From Acetobacter oryzifermentans (lineage in GTDB: Bacteria; Pseudomonadota; Alphaproteobacteria; Acetobacterales; Acetobacteraceae), in assembly GCF_001628715.1 (NCBI RefSeq), contig NZ_CP011120.1, positions 248,001 through 312,000 on the forward strand: a stretch of 64,000 nucleotides of DNA, in the 5' to 3' direction. The notes below the pieces were generated by a model that had not been told where the DNA came from, did not search any database, and was given only the letters and a program-made list of their open reading frames with translations. This document shows, one piece after another, positions 46,666 through 54,950 of the stretch. The position numbers and the translations under genes are program-made. Positions within the stretch are counted from its first letter, which is position 1, and each line of letters opens with the position of its first letter.

Positions 46666-47814
46666 TTAGGTGTGGTTATGCGCTGTGCGGTGTTTGGCGG
46701 CACTTTTGGAAGATGTAGCCGTTGCAGGCCGCACCTTGGCGCCAATCAGCCGCACATGGTGGCCCCCAGAAACCGGCATGGCCAGCACGTGTCGGCCCCG
46801 GCGTGTTGCAGGGGCTGAGGCCACTTCCACCACCCGGCGGTGGGCAGATGCTGCCATGATAAGGGCATGATGGTTGCGGGCTGTGCGTGTGCCAACCTGA
46901 GCGCGAGCTAGCATAAGAGGCCGTGCAACAGGGGCCACACCTTCTGCATCAAATCCACGGTCTAGCTGATTAGCCATAACTAATGAGCGTTGGGTATTGC
47001 TGGAAGCCCCCATCACCACGCCCACAAGCCGCACATTGTCGCGTATGGCGGAGGTCACTAGGTTGCGTCCGGCTTCCTGCGTGTAGCCGGTTTTCATGCC
47101 ATCCGCCCCTGCATACACTTTCAGCATAGGGTTGTGGTTGGGAATGATCCGGCGGTGAAAGCTGAAATACGGCGTTGAAAAGTAGTGATAATATTCCGGA
47201 AAATCAGCAATCAGGCGGCGGCCCAAGGTGGATAAATCACGCGCGGTTGTCATCTGGTCTGGATCAGGTAGGCCAGAGGCATTGCGGAAGGTGGTGTTGC
47301 TCATGCCCAAGTAATGGGCCTGCTGTGTCATCATAGCGGCAAATTGAGGTTCGCTACCGCCACCAATCAGCTCGCCCAATGCGCAGGCAGCATCGTTGGC
47401 GGATTTGGTAACAAGGGCCAGAATCGCCTGTTCAACAGTCAGATGGGAACCGGGAACCAATCCGAGTTTGGAAGGTTCCATAGTAGAAGCATGTATAGAA
47501 ACGGGTACAGCCTGATCCAGTGAAATGGCACCAGCGCGCAGGGCGTTGAATGTCATGTACAGGGTCATCAGCTTTGTCAGGCTGGCTGGATAGCGGCGGA
47601 GATCCGGATCATCTTGCGAAAGAACAGCGCCAGTGCGGGCATCTATCACAATAGAGCTTAACTGCCCCGCATACTGTGCATGTGCTTTACCGTAAGTGGC
47701 TGTGGTGCCAACGGCCAACCCTGCCAGCAGGCCAACCCATTTACGCAAAGAGGGCGCTTTTTTACGTTTCAGCTTGGGCAGCTTATTGTTTTCTGCCGTT
47801 GTTGCGTACCGCAT
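46666..47814 (-). CDS. D-alanyl-D-alanine carboxypeptidase (S11 family, DacA-like)
   Basis: The 382-residue penicillin-binding protein trims peptidoglycan stem peptides. The three active-site motifs are SLTK (in YPASLTKLMTLYMTF), SAN (TKSANDAACALGE) and KTG (DGMKTGYTQEAG). A basic head and a membrane anchor or signal segment (WVGLLAGLAVGTTATYGKAHA) precede the domain. The C-terminus is a long basic tail ending in a His-rich stretch. I use ATG 47814 (AGGA five bases before). A GTG at 47844 is in frame. Confidence 0.92.
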   Translation of the reverse strand: MRYATTAENNKLPKLKRKKAPSLRKWVGLLAGLAVGTTATYGKAHAQYAGQLSSIVIDARTGAVLSQDDPDLRRYPASLTKLMTLYMTFNALRAGAISLDQAVPVSIHASTMEPSKLGLVPGSHLTVEQAILALVTKSANDAACALGELIGGGSEPQFAAMMTQQAHYLGMSNTTFRNASGLPDPDQMTTARDLSTLGRRLIADFPEYYHYFSTPYFSFHRRIIPNHNPMLKVYAGADGMKTGYTQEAGRNLVTSAIRDNVRLVGVVMGASSNTQRSLVMANQLDRGFDAEGVAPVARPLMLARAQVGTRTARNHHALIMAASAHRRVVEVASAPATRRGRHVLAMPVSGGHHVRLIGAKVRPATATSSKSAAKHRTAHNHT

Positions 47815-48128
47815 GACTGTCCTGTTTGCCACTGCCACCCCCACCTGCTTCCTGCAGGGTTACTATTCCGTCTGCCGCTTAAGATCGCAAGCCCACGTCT
47901 GCATAAATCTGGAAAAATCCGAATCAGGGTTTCAGTTTTAGCGGCGTGGTAGTGTGTATATTTTCGTGTGTTCTGCCTATGTGGCACAAATATGGCAGTA
48001 CACAGGGCAGAGCCACGTTATAAAGGTATAGCGTGGTATGCCCTCTTCCATATGGGGTTGCCGTAACCAATATGGTGGAAGATACAGCCCCATGATTTTG
48101 TCTGACCTGCTGCCGGAGTTTGCCCATA
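47815..48128. other. Divergent intergenic region before clpS
   Basis: These 314 bases lie between the carboxypeptidase gene and clpS. I see no gene or tRNA. Two inverted repeats are present near the clpS side: CCACG...CGTGG around 48013-48036 and a stronger hairpin at 48048-48075 (CCATAT and GGTT paired with AACC and ATATGG). The rest carries no recognised element. Confidence 0.6.
48048..48075 (+). promoter_or_regulatory. Hairpin in the clpS leader
   Basis: CCATAT (48048-48053) pairs with ATATGG (48070-48075) and inner GGTT (48056-48059) with AACC (48065-48068), around a GCCGT loop. It sits about 55 bases before the clpS start. No T-tract follows, so an operator or a translational element is likelier than a terminator. 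Confidence 0.4.
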
Positions 48129-48506
48129 ATGGTTCTGCATCGCGATCCTGTTTTGCATACGGGTAATGGGCCTTTGCGCCGTGGCGGAAGCACGGATTCT
48201 TCGGATGATGGTGCCGATATTGGCGTGGTGGTGCGGGCTAAGCCCAAAACCCGCAAGCCTGCCATGTACAAAGTGCTGATGCTGAATGATGATTACACCC
48301 CAATGGAATTTGTGGTGTACGTGCTCGAACGTTTTTTTCAGAAGAATCGGGAAGAGGCCACAGACATCATGCTGAACGTGCATCGGCGTGGCGTTGGCGT
48401 GTGTGGTGTGTTCACTTATGAAGTGGCAGAAACCAAGGTGGCGCAAGTTATGGATCTGGCGCGGCAAAACCAGCACCCACTACAGTGCACGATCGAAAAA
48501 GACTGA
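48129..48506 (+). CDS. clpS: ClpAP adaptor protein ClpS
   Basis: The 125-residue adaptor delivers N-degron substrates to ClpAP. The core motif is [19 protein letters not shown] (about residues 51-69, with the conserved Asn-Asp), followed by [20 protein letters not shown]. An Asp/Ser-rich N-terminal arm of about 45 residues precedes it, as in other ClpS proteins. I use ATG 48129. A TTG at 48120 is less likely. clpA follows 166 bases later. Confidence 0.95.
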   Translation: MVLHRDPVLHTGNGPLRRGGSTDSSDDGADIGVVVRAKPKTRKPAMYKVLMLNDDYTPMEFVVYVLERFFQKNREEATDIMLNVHRRGVGVCGVFTYEVAETKVAQVMDLARQNQHPLQCTIEKD

Positions 48507-48527
48507 TCACTTCTGCAACGTTATTGC

Positions 48528-48555
48528 TAAAAAACGGCATGGTACGCGTTTTTTA
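48528..48555. terminator. Hairpin between clpS and clpA
   Basis: A perfect nine-base inverted repeat (TAAAAAACG with CGTTTTTTA, 48528-48536 and 48547-48555) closes a ten-base loop. The T6 tract lies within the stem, so it could act as a weak terminator or attenuator that sets the clpS:clpA ratio. Confidence 0.5.
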
Positions 48556-48672
48556 CGCGGAATAAGACTCGCATTTCCTGAAGAAGCAGCCAAATATGAT
48601 AACAAGGGCTGCGGGTATGGTGGGTAGCGTTGCTGCCGTGCCTGCAATGTCTGGGGAAAGGAGCGTCTCGTC

Positions 48673-51018
48673 ATGTTGTCACGCAATCTCGAACAGACTC
48701 TACATCGGGCGCTCATTCTGGCCGGTGAACGGCATCATGAATACGCCACGCTTGAGCATCTGCTTCTTGCCCTGGTTGATGATGCGGACGCCGTTACGGT
48801 GTTCCGGGCGTGCGGGGTGGATCTGGATCGCCTGCGCACGGATCTGACAGGTTTTCTGGATAAGGATTTGGCTGGGCTGGCATCTGATCGGCCAACAGAA
48901 CCAAAACCCACCGCCGCGTTCCAGCGCGTTATTCAGCGGGCTGCTATTCATGTGCAATCTACCGGGCGGGATGAGGTAACAGGTGCAAACGTGCTTGTGG
49001 CCCTGTTTGCAGAACGGGAAAGCCATGCGGTGTATTTCCTGCAATTGCAGGATATGACACGGCTGGATGCCGTTAACTTTCTGTCTCACGGTATTGCCAA
49101 AGCGCCGGATCGGTCTACGCGCCGCCCGGTAGCGGGTACGGAATCCAATGCAGAAAAGGGTGAAGAACCCGAACGGGCTGAAAGCAAAAGTCAGAAAGGC
49201 AATCAGGATGCGCTTTCTACTTATTGCGTCAATCTGAACGATAAGGCGATTGCCGGTAAGGTGGACCCGCTTATCGGGCGCGATACGGAAATTGAGCGCA
49301 CCATCCAGATTTTGTGCCGCCGCACCAAGAACAACCCGCTTTATGTGGGGGATCCGGGTGTGGGTAAAACTGCCATTGCGGAAGGGCTTGCCCGCCGCAT
49401 TGTGGAAGGTAACGTGCCGGAAGTGCTGCTGAAATCCACCATCTATTCGTTGGATATGGGCGCATTGCTGGCAGGCACACGCTACCGTGGTGATTTTGAA
49501 GAACGCCTGAAAGCTGTGGTGACAGAGCTGGATCAGGACCCGCACGCCATCTTGTTTATTGATGAAATCCACACCGTTATTGGTGCGGGTGCCACATCAG
49601 GCGGCGCGATGGATGCATCAAACCTGCTTAAACCAGCGTTGGCAGCGGGCACGCTGCGTTGCATCGGTTCTACAACTTACAAGGAATTCCGGCAGCACTT
49701 CGAAAAAGACCGTGCACTTGTGCGGCGCTTCCAGAAGATTGATGTGCCTGAACCCACCATTGATGATGCGGTGAAGATTCTGCGCGGCCTGAAAGGCAGC
49801 TACGAAAAACACCATAAAGTGCGTTACACGGAAGAAGCCATTCGCGCGGCAGTGGAACTGTCTGCCAAGTACATTCATGATCGCAAGTTGCCGGATAAGG
49901 CGATTGACGTGATTGATGAGGTAGGTGCTTCGCGCATGCTTCAGCCTGAAGGCCGCCGCCGCAAGACGGTGAACCTGAAGGATGTGGAAGATATTATCGC
50001 ACGTATTGCCCGCATTCCGCCCAAAAGCATTTCTGCGGATGACAAGGAAGTGCTGCGCTCTTTGGAACGCGATCTGAAAGGAATGGTGTTTGGGCAGGAT
50101 CAGGCTATTGATGCCCTGTCTGCCGCCATCAAGCTAGCACGTGCTGGCCTGCGTGATGCAGAAAAGCCAATTGGTAACTACCTGTTCTCTGGCCCCACTG
50201 GGGTTGGTAAAACAGAAGTGGCCCGCCAGTTGGCAACGGCGCTGGGGATTGAGCTGGTTCGCTTCGATATGTCCGAATACATGGAGCGGCATTCTATCTC
50301 TCGTCTGCTGGGTGCGCCTCCGGGGTATGTTGGTTTCGATCAGGGCGGTTTGCTGACGGATGCTATTGATCAGCATCCACATGCAGTGCTGCTTTTGGAT
50401 GAAATCGAAAAAGCACATCCCGATCTGTACAACGTATTGTTGCAGGTTATGGATAACGGAAAGCTGACGGATCATAACGGCAAGACGGTGGATTTCCGCA
50501 ACGTCATCCTGATTATGACCACCAATGCTGGTGCGTCGGATATGAGCAAGGAGGCCGTGGGCTTTGGCCGCCAGGTGCGTGAAGGTGAGGATGAAGAGGC
50601 CATTAAGCGTCTGTTCACACCAGAATTCCGCAACCGCTTGGATGCTATTATTCCGTTTGCACATCTTTCGCCTGAAATTGTGGGGCAGGTGGTTGAAAAA
50701 TTTGTGCTTCAGTTGGAAGCACAGTTGGCAGACCGCAACGTAACCATCGAATTGTCTTCTGCTGCCAAGGAATGGTTGGCAGAGCGCGGGTATGACAGGT
50801 TGTATGGCGCACGGCCTTTGGGGCGCGTTATTCAGGAATCCATCAAGAAGCCGCTGGCCGAAGAACTGTTGTTCGGCAAGTTGGCAAAGGGTGGAGCTGT
50901 AAAAATTGGCCTGAAGAACGGTGAGTTGGCGTTTGATATTGTTGAAAGCAGCGGTGGCTCTTCCAGCAATGGGGAAGATACCCACGGCAGCGAACATGAG
51001 GAAGAAGCAACGGGCTAA
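48673..51018 (+). CDS. clpA: ATP-dependent Clp protease ATP-binding subunit ClpA
   Basis: The 781-residue unfoldase pairs with ClpP. It has the N-terminal ClpS-binding double repeat (LEQTLHRALILAGERHHEYA), a first AAA+ module with GDPGVGKTAIAEGLARR and LFIDEIHTVIGAG, and a second with FSGPTGVGKTEVARQLATAL and VLLLDEIEKAHPDL. The acidic tail ends in Glu-rich residues. AAAGGAG precedes the ATG at good spacing. It forms the usual pair with clpS. A long minus-strand frame inside it is a shadow. Confidence 0.97.
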   Translation: MLSRNLEQTLHRALILAGERHHEYATLEHLLLALVDDADAVTVFRACGVDLDRLRTDLTGFLDKDLAGLASDRPTEPKPTAAFQRVIQRAAIHVQSTGRDEVTGANVLVALFAERESHAVYFLQLQDMTRLDAVNFLSHGIAKAPDRSTRRPVAGTESNAEKGEEPERAESKSQKGNQDALSTYCVNLNDKAIAGKVDPLIGRDTEIERTIQILCRRTKNNPLYVGDPGVGKTAIAEGLARRIVEGNVPEVLLKSTIYSLDMGALLAGTRYRGDFEERLKAVVTELDQDPHAILFIDEIHTVIGAGATSGGAMDASNLLKPALAAGTLRCIGSTTYKEFRQHFEKDRALVRRFQKIDVPEPTIDDAVKILRGLKGSYEKHHKVRYTEEAIRAAVELSAKYIHDRKLPDKAIDVIDEVGASRMLQPEGRRRKTVNLKDVEDIIARIARIPPKSISADDKEVLRSLERDLKGMVFGQDQAIDALSAAIKLARAGLRDAEKPIGNYLFSGPTGVGKTEVARQLATALGIELVRFDMSEYMERHSISRLLGAPPGYVGFDQGGLLTDAIDQHPHAVLLLDEIEKAHPDLYNVLLQVMDNGKLTDHNGKTVDFRNVILIMTTNAGASDMSKEAVGFGRQVREGEDEEAIKRLFTPEFRNRLDAIIPFAHLSPEIVGQVVEKFVLQLEAQLADRNVTIELSSAAKEWLAERGYDRLYGARPLGRVIQESIKKPLAEELLFGKLAKGGAVKIGLKNGELAFDIVESSGGSSSNGEDTHGSEHEEEATG

Positions 51019-51047
51019 TTGAACTTAAGCCACGTGCGTAAATAACA

Positions 51048-51080
51048 GCAGGGCCGCCAGAAAATATCTGGCGGCCCTGT
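51048..51080. terminator. Bidirectional intrinsic terminator
   Basis: A GC-rich stem (CAGGGCCGCCAG with CTGGCGGCCCTG) closes an AAAATAT loop, between the stops of the convergent clpA and DUF3465 genes. A short T-rich stretch follows on the plus strand. Confidence 0.75.
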
Positions 51081-51110
51081 TTGTATATGCTGTGTGAGCC
51101 TGAAAAAAGA

Positions 51111-51614
51111 TCAGTCGTATTTTGTACCGTTAACTGTAACGGAACCCGGAATTGGCCAAGATTTACCAGTGCCACGGTGTGTCCAGTCAATGCCCTGTTT
51201 ACGGTAGGAATCGTAATAGTAACGGCCTACTACTTCCACTTGGTCTCCCTTATTGACCCACGGCCATGATGGCGTGTGCATTTCATCCAGATTGGTTACA
51301 ATCCGGATAGAAATGTTGGGCGCGACTGTTACGTAAAAATATCCATGCCACCCACTACGGGTGTGGCGCGCTTTGGGGCTAACAGCGCGTACGGTGCCGC
51401 AGATATGGACGGGCGTATCCCCTTTGGCGCCACCGTTTTCATAGTCCTGCTGTTTGCTCAGAAAATCCTGATTGTTGCAGGTTGCGGGCATAGAGGATGC
51501 AGCAGGAGCTTCCTGCTTCCATCCCCATCGCGCTTGCGCAGGGGAGGAAAGGAAAGAGGCTGCCAAACCCGTAAGGCCTGCCAGCATAAGAGCGGGAAAA
51601 CGTGAAGATGTCAT
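51111..51614 (-). CDS. DUF3465 domain-containing exported protein
   Basis: The 167-residue protein has a signal peptide (ALMLAGLTGLAASFLSSPAQA). The mature part fits DUF3465: VHICGTVRAVSPKARHTRSG, GYFYVTVAPNISIRIVTNLD, KGDQVEVVGRYYYDSYRKQG and IDWTHRGTGKSWPIPGSVTV. Family function is unknown. The fold is probably a small OB-like barrel. It starts six bases after the PPK2 stop and is probably co-transcribed with it. Confidence 0.85.
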   Translation of the reverse strand: MTSSRFPALMLAGLTGLAASFLSSPAQARWGWKQEAPAASSMPATCNNQDFLSKQQDYENGGAKGDTPVHICGTVRAVSPKARHTRSGWHGYFYVTVAPNISIRIVTNLDEMHTPSWPWVNKGDQVEVVGRYYYDSYRKQGIDWTHRGTGKSWPIPGSVTVNGTKYD

Positions 51615-51620
51615 GAAAAT

Positions 51621-52538
51621 TCAGTTCTGTGGTGTGGGGATCTGGCCTTTTTCAGCCAGAAGATGGGCGCGGTAATCATCCAAAAAGTGCTCAACCTCTG
51701 GCACGGGTTTGGGTGTAACCTGATGCAGATTTCTAAGGGCGCGAATAATGGTGCCAATAACTACAAGGCGCGCATACCATTTGTGGTTGGAAGGCACGAT
51801 AATCCACGGTGCATAAGGGCGTGCTGTTTCAGCAATAGCATCCTGATAAGCTGTGGCATATTCTTTCCAAAACTCGCGCTCCCTTAAATCGGAAGGGGAG
51901 AATTTCCAGCGCTTTTCCGGAATATCCAGCCGGGCCAGCAGGCGTTTACGCTGCTCTTCGGGTGAGATGTTCAGGAAAAACTTAAGAACCACAGTGCCCT
52001 GTCGGCTCAGATAATGTTCCAGATGGCGGATATCGCTAAAGCGGCCCTGCCAGAACTCGGGGGTATTTACATCTCCAGTGAGATGGGCATTCTGGAGCAA
52101 TTCCGGGTGCACGCGGGTTACCAGCACATCTTCGTACTGGCTGCGGTTGAAAATAACAATCCGCCCCGCCTGCGGTGCCGCAGCATGGATACGCCATAAA
52201 AAACCGTGCTGAAGCTCAGTAGGGCCGGGTTGTTTGAAGGATGTTACGGAAACCCCCTGAGGGTTCACGCCAGACATCACATGTTTGATAGTACCATCTT
52301 TGCCCGCGGCATCCATGCCTTGCAAAATAATCAGCAGGGAATGGGTCTGGTTGGCGTAAAGAAGTTCCTGCAATATTTGCAAAAGACTTTTGACTTTGCG
52401 TAGCAGAAGTTTTCCATCTGCTTTTGTCAGGCCCAGATTGCCATCATCGTTCGGATTGTGCGCGCTCAGCTTGAACTTGCTGCCGTCCGTAACATGATAG
52501 CTGTCTAGCGCATCCAGAAAGCGCGAAAGGGTATTCAT
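51621..52538 (-). CDS. PPK2 family polyphosphate kinase
   Basis: The 305-residue kinase transfers phosphate between polyphosphate and nucleotides. The Walker A segment is LIILQGMDAAGKDGTIKHVM, the lid/acceptor region GVNPQGVSVTSFKQPGPTEL, and the Walker B-like motif IVIFNRSQYEDVLVTRVHPE, where FNRSxYED is typical of class III PPK2. It starts at ATG 52538. It precedes a DUF3465 gene on the same strand and is divergent from yqgE. Confidence 0.93.
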   Translation of the reverse strand: MNTLSRFLDALDSYHVTDGSKFKLSAHNPNDDGNLGLTKADGKLLLRKVKSLLQILQELLYANQTHSLLIILQGMDAAGKDGTIKHVMSGVNPQGVSVTSFKQPGPTELQHGFLWRIHAAAPQAGRIVIFNRSQYEDVLVTRVHPELLQNAHLTGDVNTPEFWQGRFSDIRHLEHYLSRQGTVVLKFFLNISPEEQRKRLLARLDIPEKRWKFSPSDLREREFWKEYATAYQDAIAETARPYAPWIIVPSNHKWYARLVVIGTIIRALRNLHQVTPKPVPEVEHFLDDYRAHLLAEKGQIPTPQN

Positions 52539-52651
52539 GCTATAATTGCCTTACAAAATATTTGCCCTTCACGAATTGCGGTGGGGCATATGTCAGTCAT
52601 AAAGGCAGGTTCAATCTTGTCAAAAAAAGAGGCGCTTCTCATATTCTCACT

Positions 52652-53260
52652 ATGAAATCCGTAAATTCTTCTATTCCTGTGCAATCCGAGCCAGAAGAGG
52701 CACAATCTCTTGCAGGTATGTTGCTGGTTGCTTCCCCCATGTTGGCGCAAACACCTTTTGCTCAGAGTGTGATTTATGTATGCGCACATGCGCCAGATAC
52801 CGGTACCATGGGGCTTGTGGTGAACAAACGTTTGGCAGTGGCTAGCTTTGATGAGCTACTCACCCAGCTTGATATCCAGCCCATGCCTCCGGTTAGGCGA
52901 ATTGGTTTGTGCGCAGGGGGGCCGGTAGATGCCGGACGTGGCCTTGTGTTGCATTCCGCTGAATGGGAAGGGGAGAATAGCCTAAGTGTCAGCCCAAATA
53001 TTGCCCTGACAGGTAGTGTGGACGTTCTGAAGGAAATTGCCGCAGGCAAAGGCCCGCAAGAAGCCCTGTTGGCTATGGGCCATGCCAGTTGGACAGCCGG
53101 GCAGCTTGAAGAGGAAATTCTTCAGCAAGATGCGTGGCTGGTGGCACCTGCCACGCGGGATATTGTATTTGGAAGTGACCATGCAGCCAAGTGGCGGCGT
53201 GCCTTGGCTTCTATCAATATTGATCCATTGCGCTTGAGCGGGCAGGTGGGGCATGCCTGA
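52652..53260 (+). CDS. YqgE/AlgH family protein
   Basis: The 202-residue protein has the family blocks LAGMLLVASPMLAQTPFAQS, GTMGLVVNKRLAVASFDELL, GGPVDAGRGLVLHSAEWEGE and a C-terminal GHASWTAGQLEEEILQQDAW. The biochemical function is not established. I use ATG 52652, since the upstream in-frame ATG at 52562 encodes a non-family extension. It converges with rapZ (26 bases between stops). Confidence 0.93.
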   Translation: MKSVNSSIPVQSEPEEAQSLAGMLLVASPMLAQTPFAQSVIYVCAHAPDTGTMGLVVNKRLAVASFDELLTQLDIQPMPPVRRIGLCAGGPVDAGRGLVLHSAEWEGENSLSVSPNIALTGSVDVLKEIAAGKGPQEALLAMGHASWTAGQLEEEILQQDAWLVAPATRDIVFGSDHAAKWRRALASINIDPLRLSGQVGHA

Positions 53261-53286
53261 TGGCAGGCGCGACTGCTGCTTTAAGA

Positions 53287-54267
53287 TCAAAGAGATCGTG
53301 ATTGGTCAGATAAGGCAGGTTCCACAGGTTTTCTGGCCCAACGCCAAGATGTAATACCTTGCCGGGCCAGTTCACGGTGCATGACCATAATGGGCCATTT
53401 ACCCGCACCTTCATAACTGCCCATTCCATCCGGGGCGGAAAGTCTTTTGGCCAAGGCTTCCACAAGGGTTACGGAGCGATGCCGCCCCCCCGAACATCCA
53501 ATAGCAATGGTGGCGTATTTCTTGCCTTCCTGCACAAAGCGCGGCAGCACCAGTTGCAGCATGGCGTGAATTTGGTTCAGGAATGTCAGGTAATCGCGGT
53601 CTTCTGCCACATATTCCGCTACATCAGCATCCAGCCCGGTTTTTGGGGCCAGTTCGGGCACATAATGCGGGTTACGTAAAAAACGGGCATCAAACACAAT
53701 ATCAGCTTCCCGCGGCAGGCCCGCAGGATAAGCGAAGGACATTAAAGCTACGGTAAGGCCTTCCTGTGCGCCACCAGTCCAAGGGCTGAAGCGGCTTTCT
53801 ACAAACTGGCGCAGCTCTGGCGGGGGCATATCTGTTGTATCAATCACCAGATCAGCCGCAGCCCGTAGGGGAGCCGTTAGGGCTATTTCTTCTTCAATGC
53901 CTTCTTTAATGCTGCCATGCGGTGCCAGCGGATGGCGGCGGCGTGTTGCCGTATAGCGGCGTAACAGCACGCTTTCATCTGCTGTGGCATAAATCAGTTC
54001 AACACGCAGGTGCGGGTTCATGCGCAGGCGGGCCATGGCTTCCAACACGGCGGAAGCATCAAACCCACGGGTGCGAGAATCTACCCCAATGGCAACGGGG
54101 CGTTCTGCACGGGCTACAATATCATCCAACATTCCAAGTGGTGGATTGTCGATAACTTCGTGTTCCAGATCTTCCAGAATCCGCAGGATGGAGGATTTGC
54201 CCGCCCCAGATAGGCCGGACACCAGCAGAATGCGGCGTGGTGCAGGCGTATCATCTGCCGTAACCAT
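53287..54267 (-). CDS. rapZ: RNase adapter protein RapZ
   Basis: The 326-residue protein has the P-loop LLVSGLSGAGKSSILRILED (about residues 14-33), the DNPPLGMLDDIV segment, and the C-terminal KYATIAIGCSGGRHRSVTLV, all typical of RapZ/YvcJ. In enterics it guides RNase E to GlmZ to control amino-sugar synthesis. In many alphaproteobacteria rapZ lies beside hprK and chvGI. Here chvGI is nearby but hprK is absent from the interval. Confidence 0.94.
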   Translation of the reverse strand: MVTADDTPAPRRILLVSGLSGAGKSSILRILEDLEHEVIDNPPLGMLDDIVARAERPVAIGVDSRTRGFDASAVLEAMARLRMNPHLRVELIYATADESVLLRRYTATRRRHPLAPHGSIKEGIEEEIALTAPLRAAADLVIDTTDMPPPELRQFVESRFSPWTGGAQEGLTVALMSFAYPAGLPREADIVFDARFLRNPHYVPELAPKTGLDADVAEYVAEDRDYLTFLNQIHAMLQLVLPRFVQEGKKYATIAIGCSGGRHRSVTLVEALAKRLSAPDGMGSYEGAGKWPIMVMHRELARQGITSWRWARKPVEPALSDQSRSL

Positions 54268-54431
54268 GAACGGCTTTTCCTCTCCATCTTGAGGCTGGCA
54301 GGTGCTGGTTGATAATGCACAAAAATGCCAGAACCCGGAATCAGCCAGTAAATCTGTTAAGCGCTTTGCTGCGCCACTTTACTGCAGTTTGACCCGTTGT
54401 GAGAAGGCATTATCCTCAAGGCAGGCATCAC

Positions 54432-54483
54432 TTCGTAACACATCGTTGCGTTTTGTGACGTAAAACAAGGCGTTTGTTACGAA
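54432..54483. promoter_or_regulatory. Inverted repeat in the rapZ/Rid-like intergenic region
   Basis: TTCGTAACA (54432-54440) and TGTTACGAA (54475-54483) are perfect inverted copies. Between them lies a smaller near-palindrome, TTTTGTGACGTAAAA. The spacing of about three helical turns and the location between divergent genes suggest operator sites. No known regulator motif is matched. Confidence 0.4.
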
Positions 54484-54531
54484 AGAGAAAATTGCGGTTC
54501 GCTCCTTCTTGCCCTACGTCCTGACATTATC

Positions 54532-54930
54532 ATGACGCAAAAACAACAGGCAGATAGGGCTTTGGTGAAACAGCATATACCACATCTTAAACATATAACG
54601 GGTGGATTTGTTCTTTCAGGCATAACGGCTCCGCATATCAAGGGGCTGGATATGGCAGAGCAGTGCCGTGCGGCGCTGGAGCAGGGGGTAGAGCTTCTGG
54701 CCAAGCAGGGGCATGCCTTGCATGATGTCACCCATATTCTCTGCACAGTTGCTGATGCTGAAAACTTTCCTTCCTGTTTCCCTGTTTTCAGGCAGTTTTT
54801 TCCTTCTATTTCCCCCATCATGACACTGATGTGGCTGAAGGATGCACCATCTTCCCAACCCAAAATTATTTTTGAACTGGTTGTGCAGGAAGAAGTGACA
54901 GAGGTGCAGGAAGAAGATTACGCCTTCTGA
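54532..54930 (+). CDS. Rid family-like protein lacking the catalytic arginine
   Basis: The 132-residue protein has the RidA outline: GFVLSGITAPHIKG, AALEQGVELLAKQGHALHDV, and VTHILCTVADAENFPSCFPV followed by FRQFF. At the position of the conserved arginine (PARS in archetypal RidA) it reads SPIMT, so the classical imine-deaminase site is missing. It may bind a ligand or act as a chaperone-like Rid variant. It sits alone between rapZ and chvG and converges with chvG (20 bases). Confidence 0.75.
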   Translation: MTQKQQADRALVKQHIPHLKHITGGFVLSGITAPHIKGLDMAEQCRAALEQGVELLAKQGHALHDVTHILCTVADAENFPSCFPVFRQFFPSISPIMTLMWLKDAPSSQPKIIFELVVQEEVTEVQEEDYAF

Positions 54931-54950
54931 ATGCACCCAGTTTTGCCAAG

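Noticed and set aside
50134..50997. Minus-strand frame of 287 codons inside clpA
   Set aside because: Shadow of the AAA+ coding region with no family features.
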